Shown here piece by piece: positions 6,501-6,894 of a DNA stretch of 6,894 nucleotides. Source of the stretch: Chitinophagaceae bacterium (GTDB taxonomy: Bacteria; Bacteroidota; Bacteroidia; Chitinophagales; Chitinophagaceae); contig CANCKV010000171.1 in assembly GCA_947378615.1 (NCBI GenBank), positions 1 to 6,894 on the forward strand, read 5' to 3'. Within the stretch, counting starts at the first letter, position 1. Each line of letters begins with the position of its first letter. Both the position numbers and the translations under genes were made by a program. The notes beneath the pieces are model-generated. The model was not told where the DNA came from, made no database searches, and saw nothing but the letters and a program-made list of their open reading frames with translations.

Positions 6501-6894
6501 TATTACTAATAAAAGTAAAGCCCGTTAAACTAGCAGTACCTAATAGGTTCGTAACGCTGATACTACCTGTAGAACCTGTACTCACGATTGCAGTAATAGT
6601 GCTATCGTTTAGAATAGAAAAAATGGGAGAAACAGTATTACCAAAACTTACAGAGGAAACACCTATGAAATTTTTACCATTAATAGTAATCAACGCCCCC
6701 ATACTTGCAGATGTTGGAGAGAAAGATGCAATAGTGGGTTTAGAAACTACTGGTAGCGTAGTGAAACTATATTGACTACCATAGCTTGTACCGATAGTGT
6801 TTACTGCAAAACCACGAACATAATAAGTCGTATTTGGTGTAAGCCCTGTTAGATTATAAGTAAAATTCCCTGAACTTGGTGATAGGGTAAATTG
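3553..6894 (-). CDS. Large multidomain T9SS-secreted protein with propeller, dockerin-like and cohesin-like modules (5' end missing)
   Basis: The frame stays open to the right edge, giving 1113 visible residues; the real start lies outside. Residues are counted from the edge. A fibronectin-III-like tail (1-46, LTGLTPNTTYYVRGFAVN) is followed by a TIG/IPT domain (53-130). Residues 131-273 form a domain starting YTVSGYFFHPTSARAIS that I cannot name; it recalls modules of Bacteroidetes surface glycan-binding lipoproteins. A second TIG/IPT domain follows (282-367). Seven repeats of about 48 residues with W-x-x-(V/L)-G at W376, 424, 472, 513, 564, 615 and 665 suggest a seven-bladed beta-propeller. 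Then come a carboxypeptidase-regulatory-like beta domain (717-768), a dockerin-like module (769-829, DVNNDGAVNGTDI calcium loop), a cohesin-like domain (900-1029) and the T9SS type A sorting domain (1039-1113, FQVYPNPAKD to GVYHLRI). The protein should be exported and attached to the cell surface or released. No catalytic motif is visible; binding or adhesion is inferred. Confidence 0.9.
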   Translation of the reverse strand, partial: QFTLSPSSGNFTYNLTGLTPNTTYYVRGFAVNTIGTSYGSQYSFTTLPVVSKPTIASFSPTSASMGALITINGKNFIGVSSVSFGNTVSPIFSILNDSTITAIVSTGSTGSISVTNLLGTASLTGFTFISNTSVNIANDYTVSGYFFHPTSARAISSTKTITQVSANTYQAQLGDLGGSNYNFQFQLDSNNNLINWLNIGSTPAVPASGFMTADNPGNTAFTVSPLPGESPYLQATYNNTYNPITQTLYMHYGYGTGSTNQNGYTRQVYEIWSPATPTTGAPTISSISPTSGTTGTPILIRGTGFSSITNTYTGVTFGSKNGVNEADSIAILSDSVLVAWVGNGKSGNVYVTNTSGTASITGFTYLSLPSVANSGWVNVGQAGFTNGTAINVTSAVGNDNIPYVAYIDSATSQVIVMKYANNTWSSVGTAVSTGKASNLNLVLDKTNNPIVAFIDSSNASAMTVKKYKANTWQTLGSGALTSITNYFSLAIDTSNIPYIFNGRGVYKLQNSVWNSVGSTTFSNAKNFYNIAFDKTTNTPFVVFDSADGRGYPQASVMKYSGGNWSIVGQTTFTSAVNGIYFIDIAIDNKGVPYVSFQEDNGFERASVYKYANANWSIVGSPRFSKGHIYNPSLAINKKNNPVLLYDDFTYNNSGTVMSFTDTSNWKTVGTRGFVPNNYFTRHALSIDTANAPIIVFYDQTQGGKASMLRYGTSAQNFTISGNNKNPLGTIIPTVSVTLNDTGKTVTSIAGNYGFTVASGSSCKIVPSKNNDKNVANGVNGTDISLIQSHILKKVLLNTPYKLIAADVNNDGAVNGTDIALIKSMVLKHITSFAGSRLWAFVDSSYSFPTPTKPFPYPDSIKMAKLNGNQVNQSFIGVKLGDVNFDWNGAILGINGSIEPIELFNDHITVSSSSTEVRVPIKVRNFKNIMGMQYTLNFNKDVLELKSVENNNIGADYNMDFVETGKIPFLWVDASSEARTIADSTILFELVFNKKGSFTNEDIILSSDITDINAFDGNYAPVGIRKGGSIITENVVVTSNFQVYPNPAKDAITILGNHIKEVQVLDNLGKTIRLISLKDAANPSIKVVGLTKGVYHLRIQTTSRMTSSVGFVKE

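Noticed and set aside
3553..6702. Taking the ATG at 6702 as the start of the large secreted protein
   Set aside because: The frame remains open for 64 more codons to the right edge and encodes a fibronectin-III-like tail followed by the first strand of the TIG domain, which the ATG would cut through; there is also no signal peptide after it.
6491..6775. 94-codon plus-strand reading frame at the right edge
   Set aside because: It lies entirely opposite the TIG-encoding part of the secreted protein gene and has no family resemblance.

Overview
The window looks like an AT-rich chromosomal segment from a member of the Bacteroidetes (Bacteroidota), plausibly Chitinophagaceae or a relative. Three things support this. 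The large gene on the right ends in a type IX secretion (T9SS) type A sorting domain, a system largely confined to this phylum. Start codons sit in AT-rich leaders with little or no Shine-Dalgarno sequence. A perfect TAnnTTTG box, the Bacteroidetes sigma-A -7 element, lies upstream of the efflux operon. The family-level guess rests on overall sequence feel only.

All genes lie on the minus strand, so transcription runs from high to low coordinates. From right to left: (1) 6894-3553 holds the last 1113 codons of a very large secreted modular protein. Its modules are a partial fibronectin-III-like domain, TIG/IPT, a domain I cannot name, a second TIG/IPT, seven W-x-x-(V/L)-G repeats (probably a beta-propeller), a carboxypeptidase-regulatory-like beta domain, a dockerin-like module, a cohesin-like module and the T9SS sorting domain. 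Its true start lies beyond the right edge. (2) 3552-2801 is 752 bp with no credible gene. It holds a probable terminator, a nest of REP-like palindromes and other dispersed-repeat fragments, and a promoter/operator region. (3) 2800-1475, 1400-306 and 191-1 form a tripartite RND efflux operon in the order outer-membrane channel (TolC/OprM type), periplasmic lipoprotein adaptor (AcrA/MexA type), inner-membrane permease (AcrB/HAE1 type, only the first 63 codons inside the window).

The three efflux products would assemble into one envelope-spanning, proton-driven export pump. The palindrome overlapping the -7 box upstream of the channel gene suggests the operon is controlled by a dimeric repressor, but no regulator gene is in the window. 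Both gaps inside the operon are filled with 7-bp-period repeat arrays that turn around midway and could fold into hairpins in the mRNA.

The protein-coding content belongs to recognisable families, and I do not see a clearly new enzyme system or defence locus. The most unusual material is non-coding (heptamer inverted arrays, REP-like cluster, promoter palindrome), together with a dockerin and a cohesin-like module in one T9SS-exported polypeptide.
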